From positions 19,257,351-19,321,350 of the forward strand of contig NC_065544.1 of the NCBI RefSeq assembly GCF_932294415.1: a DNA stretch of 64,000 nucleotides. The letters are read 5' to 3'. The notes under the pieces were generated by a model. It was not told where the DNA came from, did not search any database, and was given only the letters and a program-made list of their open reading frames with translations. Positions 36,908 through 48,599 of this stretch are shown one piece after another. Origin of the DNA: Quercus robur. Taxonomy: Eukaryota > Streptophyta > Magnoliopsida > Fagales > Fagaceae. A program made the position numbers and the translations under genes. The number at the start of each line of letters is the position of its first letter. Position 1 is the stretch's first letter.

Positions 36908-37650
36908 TGTGGGGACTATGGCCCAAAGTAACAAGTTGGGCCTTGGGCCCGTCCGAGGACACTGGCCCGTCCAAGGAGACGATGTGGCATAAGCGATTTA
37001 TGTTAAGCCTATCATTTGAAATAAAGAAAAAAATGGTCCGAGGAGGAATTTCTTCTTGGACACTGAAAGTCCGGAGCGGACATACGTCCAAGCCATTGAA
37101 ACTCATCCCCTAAATACGTACAAAGGAAGGAAACACAAAATATCTAAGCAAAAGCTGCCACCACCACATTGAATGCACTACAACTATTTTCCTGACCGCA
37201 TTAATGTGGAGAAGACCCCTGAACAGTGTTACCTTGGCTACCACAACTCACAAATGACTGAAAGAGGTGTCTGATGGGATGGGTGCTCAAGTGGGAGCTT
37301 GGATGATCAACAAGTGTAAAGCCCAAATGATAAGGAATGGCCTATATAATGTATAGAAACACTCATAAAAAGGGACGAAAAAATAGGGAAGAGAATACTG
37401 TAGCATGCAAAGGAACCCTAATGTACTGGTCTGTATTCATAAATAAAATCTTTAGTCTCCTCGGACCACAAGATATTCCAGCATAATGGTTTTTGTCCTT
37501 GTCTATGTGTTCCTTTATCCCATGCAAGCCTCAGTTTAACTTATCTAGACCTAGTTCTTTAATCCATACTCTACAAAATTCATTGTGTTGGGCTTTTTTG
37601 GGCCAAAACTTCATAAGCTAAGGGTTCGGGCTCCAAATCATCTCCCTACA
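36908..37650 (+). mobile_element. solo LTR (743 bp) of a Tat-like gypsy family
   Basis: It starts TGTGGGGAC and ends CTCCCTACA, with the 5-bp duplication ATAAA at 36903-36907 and 37651-37655. A TATA-like CCTATATAATG is at 37343-37353. It shares the GCATTAATG plus CCTGAACAG block and CCGAGGA motifs with the LTR at 16688. No internal region. Fossil. Confidence 0.85.
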
Positions 37651-37810
37651 ATAAATATGAACTAAGATGATTGAGCTTTGAAGCATTCAACAATGTTGTG
37701 GGAAAGCCATATATTCCAACTGCATTCTTTCATTATATTCAAGTTCTCCTCCCTTGGAATGAAGGGTTCCTCTTTTTAAAAATACTTAAATTCAAGATAT
37801 AAGAAAAGTG

Positions 37811-37990
37811 TTAGCACATATGTTAGTCTAGCCCACTGGACTTAAGGCCAGAGTATTGTACTTGTACTTCACACATATTGTACTTATATAAAACTCAGTG
37901 TTACACAAACAGAACATATATCAATATATAGACTATTCACAGTCCCTCTCTTTTTATATTCTTCACACAATTTAACTTCCTCTTGTTAGA
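37811..37990 (+). repeat. Copia-like LTR fragment
   Basis: TGTTAGCACATATGTTAG, followed by GTACTTGTACTTCACAC and a CTCAGTGTTACAC/ATCAATATATA tail, is typical of a plant Copia LTR. The far end and target duplication were not found. The sequence to about 38800 has no recognisable gene. Confidence 0.35.
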
Positions 37991-38819
37991 AACAAGAGTG
38001 TTCAACAGACACGCATTCAAAATACTTCCTAGACTGAAAAACAAAAATAGAATTGGACTCTAAATCATACTAATAGAATATAGAAAGTTTATATTTGATA
38101 GCCTTTTCTAATTTGGTTTCAACAACGTTCTAGATGATTGACAACGACAAATTCCCCTTCCCAAGAGTAATTTTGTATCAAAAGAAGTCTTCTCTTGCAT
38201 CATGTAGAAGATTTCATTTAGCAAGCTCTTCATCGCATTTGGATCAAATTTATCTACCTAGTTTTCACTTTTCAAACTTCAAATCTTTCATTTCTATGAA
38301 TCTTCAAAGTCAAAGAAGATATCGGAATCCAATTGCTTTCTAGTAGTCTTAGGATCATACTATGGTTTAGGAAAGCCATAATAAGGGAGGTCTTCTCTTT
38401 CCTTAGTAACTTTCTATTAAGGGTCAGGGTGCATGACTTCATTTGTACAACAAAGTCATAAGGAAACTTATTGGTCTTAGCCGAGCCTCAATCTTTGGCT
38501 CTTTGCTCTTTCTCGGAGAGATTTTCATGTGGCTTTATGATCCAATTCTAAAAGGAGGGGCTATCAATGGATAATTAGGAAATTCTAAGACCCATTGATC
38601 CTTCTTTCCCAAGCCCATTCCAAGAAAGTAAGGCATTATCTTCATCATTCATGGTGGCCACACAAGTGTTGTTGTAGGGGATCATAATACATCCTCTTGA
38701 AAAGTGTTCATCCAAGCTCATTCCAAAAGGCTTTATCAATCATTTCCATCCCAAAGTCCTTACCTTCTCTTTCATTTATTCACGTGAACTTTAGGCTCTT
38801 TTCAAAGAGTTCAATTACT

Positions 38820-39280
38820 CATGATTAAGCTACTAAATCTAGGAATAATGCATTCCTTGAAAGAATGCATGTCTATTCTAGATCTAGCACTTGATTAAAA
38901 TCTTCAACATAACCAACTCTTTGGACCTTTTCTACCTAGGTCTTCCAAAGTTGCCAAACTTCCTCTCCCTTTGAGTCCTCTAGGTGGCCATAAACGGAAG
39001 AGCAAGATAGATCTTCCTTTTTTTTTTTTTTTTTTTTCTCCATCAAACACATCCATATGAATTAGATTGTTATTTCTTTCCAGAATGTTTACCTCTAACC
39101 CTGTATTCCAACCCAAAGTTAGTCCACCACTTAGACCCCATTCTTTGAACTTCAAAACATTCTTCAAATTCCCAAATTTTGAAAATCTTGCCAATGTTAA
39201 TTTCCTTTTTCGCCTCAATTAGGAAACACAAAGAAGGCTTGAGTTCCATGACAATCTTTTTATCATTATGAAACTATAAA
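38820..39280 (-). mobile_element. LINE endonuclease relic
   Basis: The minus strand carries KPSLCFLIEAKKE, WGLSGGLTLGWNTGLEV, NLIHMDVFDG, then KSWLC and a DFNQVLDLEDRHAF-like block in differing frames. These match the middle of a plant LINE endonuclease. An A run is inserted near 39018-39038. Both ends are undefined. Dead. Confidence 0.55.
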
Positions 39281-41438
39281 GGGGTTGCTCAATTCTGTGT
39301 AGTTCCAACGCAAGAGTTTCATGTTGACTTAAGTTGTGAGACAATTTTCCTAAATCTCTCACCGTGAGATGAACCAATAAAGTGACTGGAAAGTCTGAGA
39401 TGTGATGTGAGTGTCCTCCAATTCTTTACCATCTCCGATCAATCTGTAACTTGTCATTCATCTTCCTCAACTAAATCACCACCCAATAATACATCGGCCA
39501 GGACCCTCATTGAAGTCGTGGCATCTCTTGATTCTTTTCACTTCTTCCAACATATCAATTCTTCATTTCTGTTTATTTCTATTTCCAACCTCACAATAAC
39601 ATGGAAACAGATCTTGCTCAATGTTCTGATTTTTCACCTGATTTAGTGGCCTTATGTTCCGAGGCATGTAATTCTTTCCAATTGTGGTGCAAAGCTGGGT
39701 AATTGGTACTCAAAAGGCACATAATGGAGTTGGACCTAAATGAAGTGATAATTTTAGTTGTAGCTCAGTAGTTTCCACAACTAGTCTGTGTCTAGCTTCA
39801 TGGTGCTCTTCATTTCTGTTACTTGTTTAAGAGTTTTTCTTGTATTCAAACTCACTACTATTGGTTCAGCCTACTTCTCTTTCCACAAATCTCTCCACCA
39901 TTGCCAAGCCTATTAGGTACCTCTGCAAGCTTGAATATTGAGGTAGCGAGGCTGAGGTCCCAAAAAGACCAGCAACTACCTGATTATAACACAAACTGGA
40001 TGGCCATAGTCCATACCACCTTAAACAATCAGTTGGACCAACTTTCTTGAAAATATGAAATAAAGAGAGCCCCGGAGTAACCAAAAAAAGACTCATGCAA
40101 CAGTAAATGGGCTACAGCTAGAACTAGAATTTCCACTGGATGAAACTTGAAAGTACAAAACTTAGGAAGAGTAAGAGAGGGTCAATTTGATGTTTTGAAA
40201 TATTATTTACTAATTTTACAATGATGAATGGAAAAACCCCTGCTAGACATTGCGATATTCACCTTCTGTCCCAAATTGTTAGATTGAACCTAACAAGCGG
40301 AAAGACAAAATTGAAAACAAATTAAAGTTAAAAGGATTGAAAAACTGTTGGATTGAGCATAACAAGCGGAAAGACAAAATTGAAAAAAAATTAAAGCCAG
40401 AGGATTGAAATAAATAAATAAATAAAACGTAAAAGACTAAATTGAAAACAATTTATAATTTATTCAAGTTTTAAAATTGTTGGGCTGGACTGAAATGGAA
40501 TCCATTTGATTCAATTCATCAGTTTCAGCCAGCAATCCTAATGCGTATTTATGAAATTCATAATCAATACTCTCCCACAGATAACTCAACATTGGTCACA
40601 ACTATTTTTTCATCTACCATTTAAACATGGACATTGGTGTCCTAATACTGGATATCATAGTTGTCAAAACGTCAATTGTATCGTGAATCAAATTTTTTTT
40701 TTTTATTTGTATCGTGTATAATATCATAAGATATACAAATACCTAATTAAATTTGTAAAAAGATTATAGATATACACTGGTTGTTATACATAACGTCTCC
40801 CAACATTCAAATGCAAGGAAAATTACAAACCTACGCTTCCAGTTTCTGCATAAATAATCAATTTACTAGGCAGGACAACAATAGCAGCAACTAATTTTTT
40901 ATACCCTTCCTCCAATTTCTCTTAAACTCTATGCAAACTCACCATATTCTGTGAGTTCCAAAACCAGGTCATATCACATCCTTAATTTCATGTAATGGGA
41001 TATAAGCAGCAAGAAATAGCTAGCCAAACCAAACAAGCTACCGGTAGCAAAACCTGCAATGGAAGCTTCCCTGGCAAATTCCAAACAGTAATATATATAA
41101 CATAGGAAGCATAGCAGGTGCAAACATTAAATCTGTACTGTTTTCAATGAACTGAACAAAATCCTCAAATCTCAAACAATTAACCACATCAGCCTAAGTA
41201 GCACAAATCTCTCTCTTACATCTATCCAACATTATCCATGAGATGACATATGGAAGAATATGTCTCAAACAAAGGTGAATGTTCAGAAGTATGGACTGTA
41301 AGGCATTCTGAATCTTGGAACCTTCATGCATCATAAATATTTTTGATGATTTACTCAAAAGATTTCAGGAAGTGCAGTCAAATACCAAATCTAGGAAAAC
41401 ATAGGGAGCAGGAGAAAACGACCAAGAGGAGGCAATCG
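39281..41438. other. intergenic DNA
   Basis: No supportable gene. It contains a 69-bp tandem duplication (40278-40415) and otherwise AT-rich spacer. The last part, before 41439, would be the 3' UTR of the PABN-like gene. Confidence 0.4.
40278..40415. repeat. 69-bp tandem duplication
   Basis: Two units start GTTAGATTGAACCTAACAAG and GTTGGATTGAGCATAACAAG and share GCGGAAAGACAAAATTGAAA. They have diverged at about ten positions. Confidence 0.7.
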
Positions 41439-44400
41439 TCAAGAAGCATACCCATATCCATAAGGGGAGAATACAAAGGGACCAGGTATAAGGGAGCTTC
41501 TGGATCGCATATTGGGGTTGGGTCGACGAGCACGATGTAGTTTCATCCCAGGTACATTGGTCCGTTTAGCAGTCACCTGCAAACACATTAAAAAGGTTCA
41601 CATGGTTGAAAAAATAAATAAAGAGAGTATGGAACTTGCACCTGTAAAGGTTAAAAATCAAACACAAATCAGAACTGAAGCTCCAAAATCAGAATAATAA
41701 TAACAGAGACCCTAAGGTAGTGCACCACCCATTTGTGTATAATGGTGATATTTTGTTGTAATTTAGACCGTTCATTAGGTTAAGCATCTCTTTACTAGAA
41801 AAATAGTTATTTTTCTAGAAAAATAACTTTTGAGTGAAAATTATCCTAATCCTTATTTGTACTTAAGAAATTTAACACAAAAAGAGTTATTTTTTGATGG
41901 GGCAGATGGAAAACTGCTGCTTTCACCTTTAATTGACGTCCACGTAGTTGAGATTCATTCAGCTGGAGAGCCAATTCAACAGCCTCTACTTCGAGGAACT
42001 CCACATAAGCATAACCCTTTGGTTGGCCATACTTGTCAGTCCGAATAGTGACTCTGTTCACTGTACCACATGTCTGGAAATGCTGTTGTACTTCTTCAGG
42101 AGTACAGGAATAATCCACCTGCAAACCCAGTTTGAGCCCAAAAGAACAATTTTGAAAAAGAACCAAGCAAAGAAAACAGAACAACCAAATAATACGCCTA
42201 ATAGATCAATTTAGTGTTACAACTTACCTACAAGACAAACAGTGAAAACCACCTGTTACTAGTACAACCAACTACTTAACTCATTTGAGCAGAAAAACTA
42301 CTTTAACTCTCCATTACATCAGATAAACTTCCTCCTCTCACAAGAATGGGTGGAGGATGAGATTGTGGATTCAAAACCCATTTTGTGCACATGTGACTTA
42401 CTAATAATAATAATAATAAAATGCATTAATCTGATTCAGAAAATGTCCAATTCTGATGGGGTTTGAGAGATACCCTGTCCAATTTCCACCATCCCCCTCC
42501 CCTATTTGTCTAGAAAAGAGCTAAGAAAATAAAATAAAATTTACAATTCTGGCTTACAGGGTTCATGCAGCCAGAGTGGTCTGGCTCTCAAATTGAGGTA
42601 ACAAGCATGTTCTTTACCAGCGTTATTTTTAAAATAAGACGTAAATGGTTATAATTAAGCCTCAATCCCACCCCTCCATCGATGTCCTTACACTTTTTGC
42701 TTGATTCAGTTGGATGAGTTTCCCACACCAATTTTCTATGAAATTGATTTAGGCTGAAAATTAGACATAGCATAGGTATAAAACAAACCACATACATTGC
42801 ACCAAATAGGCCGTTCTTAGGAAACCTTAGATTTTCCACCAAAATATAAAAGATAGACAAAGATAGCTACCACCATATCAAAGGAAGAAAAGCAAAATTG
42901 GGGAATCTTGATCACAATTAACATTTAGTGCTCGTTTGGATAGGGCGTTTTCTTTGCTGCGTTTTCGTTGCTGCGTTTCACTCCTTTTTTTTTTTTTTTT
43001 TTTTTTTCTTTTACATTTCACGCGTTTTGCAGAACCGGGGGACAAACGGCACTGTAGCTGCACTGTAGCAGTACTGTTTATGGGACCCACAGCCACTTTA
43101 TTCATTAAAAAATATTAAAAATGGGTCCCACGGTACTATTTACACATTTAAAAATTATTTTGCTACAGTATTTTCAGTTTTCAGTTTTCAGTTTTCAGTT
43201 TCAGCAACAATAAGTTCAATCCAAACACACCCTTAATGTTTTGGGTTAATTGAACATTTTACCTAAATATTTAAAGCTACGATGGGCCTAAAGTTTCTCA
43301 TAGAATTTCTGATAACAGTTACATCAGATGATGACGAACAAAATCTAATATAGAATTCCCATGCCAAAACTACATGCACATGATTTGTAAGGTCTCTGGA
43401 CAAAACTTTAATGTAAACATTTGTCCCTCAAAAAAGCATGTAAAATCTAAGTATTTTGAGCCAAAATTTAATACAACTCTGTAGGTTCAAGCCTCAAGGT
43501 CCTTGACACCAAGATAATGTGCTCAAAACAATGCCAAAAAATATAAATTAACTGCCCATGGAACTTCTAGAAATCAACAGGATAATTATTGACTGTTTGA
43601 CATATATTAACTTTTTTTTGCTTTCATGTTTGATATATATCAACTTTTTTTTTGATAGGTTGTTTGATATATATCAACTTGTTTGGTTATTTTAGTGATC
43701 TTCTTTTCAGTAGTAAAAAGAAAAGCAAATAATAAAATTGGAAAGATATAGAGATCCCAATTTATTCCAAGGGAGGGGGAAAAAAAAGGAGATCCAAGAC
43801 CCCTCACCATCGATAGAAAAACACCTAAACATTCCTCGAGCAAAATTCACCACCAAAAGCAGCAGCTGGCATTGCAAATAAGACAGATATACCCAAGCCT
43901 ACTCCTTAATCTTCAAGGCACATTTCACCTCACAACTGCTTGAGTCTGGGTTAGGAATCTTGAACAATATCTGTTCCTCTGACCATCCCAGCCCAAGTAG
44001 AAGTGTTTACAGCAACAAAAGTGATTATAATCCAGTGCTTTTTTTTTCTTTTTTTAATATTTATCTCCTCCTTTCCAAATGGCAATTGATGAGATGCTTT
44101 TTTCACATTTTTTTTTTTTTCTCTTTCCCTCCTTTTCATTACTTTTATCTTCTCAAATTTTACTTTCGGGAACCTTCAGTTTTTTTTTTTTTTTTTTCCA
44201 TAAAAATTTTAACAACACTCATTATTGTTTTTTTTCCTGCATTCCTATATTTCTTTTTTGTTCTCATTCTTTTTTCCCCCCTTTTCTCTTTCTGTTGAAT
44301 TTCATTAATTATTTTCTTTTCCTAGCCCAGCTGTATTTCATCAGAAATACTTCGAACCCCAGCACCAGTTAATCAGAAAACTTGAAGAATGAAGCCTGAC

Positions 44401-46016
44401 CTGCGATTTTAGTCAAACACAAAGTCAAAGCAAGATACTGAAACTTAGAAAATCCTAAGCGCACGTTCACACGCATATCTCAACTCAGAATAATCAACAA
44501 GAACATGAAAAATCACGCCCATCTAGTCAAATGGATTAAGTTCACTAAATATAGTACGATTTCAGAACTCTTCAAGGATGGGAGTAGCTAAATAACTCTA
44601 AATTGATAATTTTCTTAGCAGCCAAATACAACTGCACAAGCATGGAAAACGCAAAAAACATGAGAAGGCCAGTCTAGGATCTCAATCAAACTCACAAGAT
44701 GACCATAATATCCAAAACAAAAAGGAACAATTACAAGAAACTCCAGGGTTGAAGCACGAGTCCTTTCTTGAGGGGAAAACTACCAATGGATACGTTGTTA
44801 TCCAAGTTGAGGGAATGAAAAAAGATAGAGGAAGACCAAAAATCACATTGGTAGAAGTAATAAAAAAGGGCACGTCAATTAAGTGAGTAACGGAGAATAT
44901 AACTTTAGATAGAGAAAAATGGAGGCAAAGAATACATATGGCCGACCCTAACTAATATATTAAGGATCCATAGACGACAAAAAAATTTTGGGACTAAGGC
45001 TTTGTTTGTTTTTGTTGTTGTTAAATAAGATGTGATCCAATAGCAAGAATCATTGGAACCAAAACCAGACATTTAAGAAAGTATTACTAACGCTGTTCAG
45101 ATTTTGTACATCTAAAACAATTGACGGATTCGCTAATCCCCTATGGCATTTAAAAATTTTCAAAATATTGTTCAATTTTACTGTTTCAATCCAACATTTT
45201 AGGGCCTGTTTGATTCCTGTTAATAGGAACAGTAAGAGGGATGAAGAGGGGAAGGGAAAGGGAAAGGAGTGCACCTATTCCTCCTATTGTTTGGTTGAAA
45301 AGGGGAGGATTGGAAGGAGAGCCATAACCTTGTAGTCAAAATGTCAATTATGTTGAGCATAATAACAAATAGAGCATGTTTCTGGTTTTTGTTTCCAGTT
45401 TAGGACAAACAGAACCACTGAAAACATGTTTTATTTTTCTTCTTGCTCTCCGTAACAATTTTCAAAATCTGTTTTCTAAACGCATATACAAATAGGCCTT
45501 ATTCTCCTTTTAACTTGCTTATATGAAAGTTGAATGTTAAAGTAGAATCAAGAATAAAACATTTAGATATTTTTCCCTCACTCTTATAAACTTACTCAAG
45601 CACAACTCCATGCAGAGTGTAAGCATGTAGTGCACACCCTATTTCAAAATAAGAGTACCAGCATATTCCGAAAAGGTTAATCTAGCTGCATTCGGTGTTT
45701 GAGCAGGAACTCTACCTGGCTTTAAATTTAAATTATTACCTACGTCAAACTTTGAAAAACTTCCATTTTAGTTCCAGCAATATACTTTCTTAATGTATAG
45801 TCCTATTTTTTAAAATTTTCTAATATGAAGAATAGTTTTTCTTTTCAGGATTCCATTTTTATGCTACTTGGAAGGAACTCAATTCTACAAAGCCAAACAA
45901 CACATTATATAATAAAAAAGGGTACTTACATTGCCAACAAACACTGATCGAGAATCCACTTCCTCTCGATTTGCCTGTGATGCAGCTGCACTAGCAGGAT
46001 CTAATTGCACAAAGAT
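41439..46016 (-). CDS. nuclear poly(A)-binding protein (PABN/PABPN1-like), 3' exons only
   Basis: PABN proteins bind nascent poly(A) tails in the nucleus and control tail length. Three exons are clear, all in frame with GT-AG borders: 45930-46016 ([14 protein letters not shown]...SRSVFVGN), 41927-42118 ([15 protein letters not shown] to RGRQLK) and 41439-41576 ([12 protein letters not shown] to GYGYAS, stop). Together they give one RRM with RNP2 VFVGNVDY and RNP1 KGYAYVEF and a basic Arg/Pro tail. The usual first exon, with the acidic region and coiled coil (LKEMEEEA type), was not found upstream. Upstream, on the same strand, lie SERK exons. It is therefore probably a 5'-truncated duplicate, although the exons themselves are intact. 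The 3.8-kb intron holds a MITE. Confidence 0.75.
42928..43232. mobile_element. PIF/Harbinger-like MITE (305 bp) in the PABN-like intron
   Basis: It is flanked by TTA (42925-42927 and 43233-43235). The ends GTGCTCGTTTGGAT and, inverted, GGGTGTGTTTGGATT are similar. The interior has CTGTAGCTGCACTGTAGCAG and a four-fold CAGTTTT repeat near the right end. Confidence 0.65.
43590..43682. repeat. short diverged tandem repeat
   Basis: TGTTTGA(C/T)ATATAT(T/C)AACTT followed by a T run occurs three times at intervals of about 35 bp. Confidence 0.55.
43690..45929. other. intronic sequence of the PABN-like gene, T-rich
   Basis: T-rich and A-rich runs (44040-44300) create meaningless ORFs. Near 45200 the sequence GGGCCTGTTTGATTCCTG looks like one end of a Harbinger element but no partner end was found. 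Confidence 0.4.
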
Positions 46017-47860
46017 CTATTAAAAAACATAAATATTTTTTTTTTTTTTTTATAAAAAAAAAGGGGAAGAGGAAGAACCAAAAAAGCAAGAAATGTACAG
46101 AGATATGTGTGAATGTAGTCATCATCATCATCATCATTAATATAAAGTGATGCAGCCATCCATTTACACCAATGAACTCAATGCCTCTATCTCAACTGGC
46201 ATTTTCTCCCCTTATAAGTTATAGCCTTATAGGTGGAGGGATGCATGTGTATCTTACCATTAAAACTAAATAGCCATCCTTTTTTTTTTCCCCTCTCTAA
46301 AATGAGGTTTTAAATTTCTTAGCTTACCCACAAAATATTTGTTTTCATTAAACACAAAAAAATCCCCCTAACATTATGACCAAATACACTACACTTTTGC
46401 GGGGTTTAACAGATGTGGTTGCAGCAACATATCGCTCGAGCAAAAGGCACATGCCATAGCACATCTCTTAAAGGTGTTGCTCTACATATTTCATTTTTTG
46501 GATAAAGAATTAGCTCAGATGAAAATTGATAAAAATAAGGATATTGGGGCTCCAAAAGGCTATCACCCTCAGAACCCATGATTCAAATTGAAACCATTAC
46601 ACCAATCTCTGGTATATGCTCCGACCCATATAATGATACTACTTCAATCTTTAACATTTTATTTTATAATTTGTCAATAAGAATTACCATGACCACCTTT
46701 TATTTTATACAATTAAAAGTATTCCAAGTACTCTTTAATCTTTGTCTTCGTAACGCATCATCCTAATCACTTTGTTTAGTTTCATCACACAGAAAAAAGG
46801 ATTCTCTATGTCCGCAGGATGCAGCGAGACACTCACAGCACATGGGATACCACCTATATCACACATGTACCCTATCCAAGATTTTTAGGGGGAATAAAAG
46901 GTTAAGAGATATAGATGACATAAAATCCTGTTGATATTATTGAGAAATGAGAAACCCAGAGATGCAAATAAACACAGGATTCAACCATAAAAGTTTTGCC
47001 ATCAGTTCCCCAAAAGTATGCAAGTAGTTCTTAGGCAAATTGGGCAGCATGTTTGACAAGAAAAATATGAAAAGAAAAGAAAAGGGAGGAGTAGTCAGTA
47101 AAAGGAATCCAAAAAAATGACAACAGCAATCTGCAGATAAAAATGAATTCAAAACCACAAGCTTCTGCCTTTGCTCCAGTGGCCTTACTTCCTAAAATTG
47201 ATGACTTAACCTACCTCTCATAGCCAATACACCATCTTAAACATAGTGGGACTAGTTTTCAACTTTTATTTTAATTTATTTCATCTTTTTTAGATAAGAG
47301 TGGACTGTTTCCACATTGCACTATATCTTAAGCCTCCCAAAGCTCCCATTCCAGCTAAAGTAACATTTTGTCTATGGTAAATTTCATAAAAATATACGTG
47401 TCACAAGGGCATCTTGCCTTCAGAGTTCCGATTACAAGTTCAAATTGTTCATTTATTATTTTCTGCTAGGTCAATGACATCTCCATCTGAGACACCTAAG
47501 CTACAATGAAGATATACATTGTACTTGGAAGTCAGCAATGCTTTGGGTCGAACAATTTTCTATTTTCAGTGAACTTTCAATAACATTTAACTGCAGATGC
47601 ACATGTATTAAGTATTAACCAAAAGTACCATTAGAATAATTGCCTTATAATATTGAATAAATGTAACAAAGAAGAAGCATTTTGTTTCTAGATATAGACG
47701 TAAGAAAAATTACTATCTAAAAGCAAATTAGCCATAAGCTTACCTGTTTTAAGGTAGGTGAGCCACCTAATTAGATGCTTAGTAAAAGGGGAAAAAATAA
47801 TAAAATAAAATAAACCAATCTATTGACTTATACTATAAGATGAAGGATAGATGTTCATAC
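46017..47860. other. spacer between PABN-like and SERK-like exons
   Basis: AT-rich DNA. I looked on the minus strand for a PABN first exon (coiled coil) and for further SERK exons (remaining LRR, proline-rich region, kinase) and saw neither. Confidence 0.45.
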
Positions 47861-48599
47861 AGAAAGCAAAGTTTTTGAAGCTTGCCCAATGTGGATGGAA
47901 TCTGTCCGTTTAAATTGTTCAAGTAAAGATCCAAGCTCACCAAGTCTGTCAAATTCCCAAGCTCCTCAGGGATTGGTCCAGTTATGTTATTACTATAAAG
48001 TTCCCTGCCCCAACAAGATCATTTAAAGGTCTGTGCAAGAAAAAAGAAAAAAGAAAAAAAAATCTATATAGCACATTCCATGTTTTATTGCAAAAGATTG
48101 CAAAATGAGTCAAATTTAACATTCATAAACTTTGCTTCAGCAACATATAGAACAATGGCCAGAACCAATAAACCATTTCCTAGATTAGATGGCAAAAAGA
48201 AACTATAAGACACATACATAAGTTGAATATTGAAAGATATAATCCACAATAGGATGTATAAAAGACATACACCAAAAGCTATCAATTAAGACTAAAAAGA
48301 AAAATGTTGCAATGGCAGCCATCCAATCATATAATGACCTTAACAACAAAAGCTTCAAGTCTGAAATTGATTTCACACACTGTTCAACTCTTTGAGCATT
48401 TCATTGTCTCCAAAATTCACCACATAAGACATAGAGGAATTGCATTCCAGTGAATTGTTACTCATGTTATTCAAGAAAATCAACAAAAGAAAAACAGGAT
48501 AAAACATGAAATATAATCCATCATATTCGTACATGTTTGTGTGTAACAATGTGTTCTTACATGGTTCATTAAAATATTATATCAGTTGGTGCTCCACCC

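Noticed and set aside
43960-44372. Phe-rich ORFs
   Set aside because: Produced by T runs in an intron.
45200-45910. Harbinger-like MITE starting GGGCCTGTTTGATT
   Set aside because: No convincing inverted partner or matching TTA duplication at a right end was found.
46016-47861. In-frame SERK-PABN fusion protein
   Set aside because: Splice phases do not fit (2 to 0) and the shifted frame meets a TAG within a few codons; SERK also has an earlier TGA.
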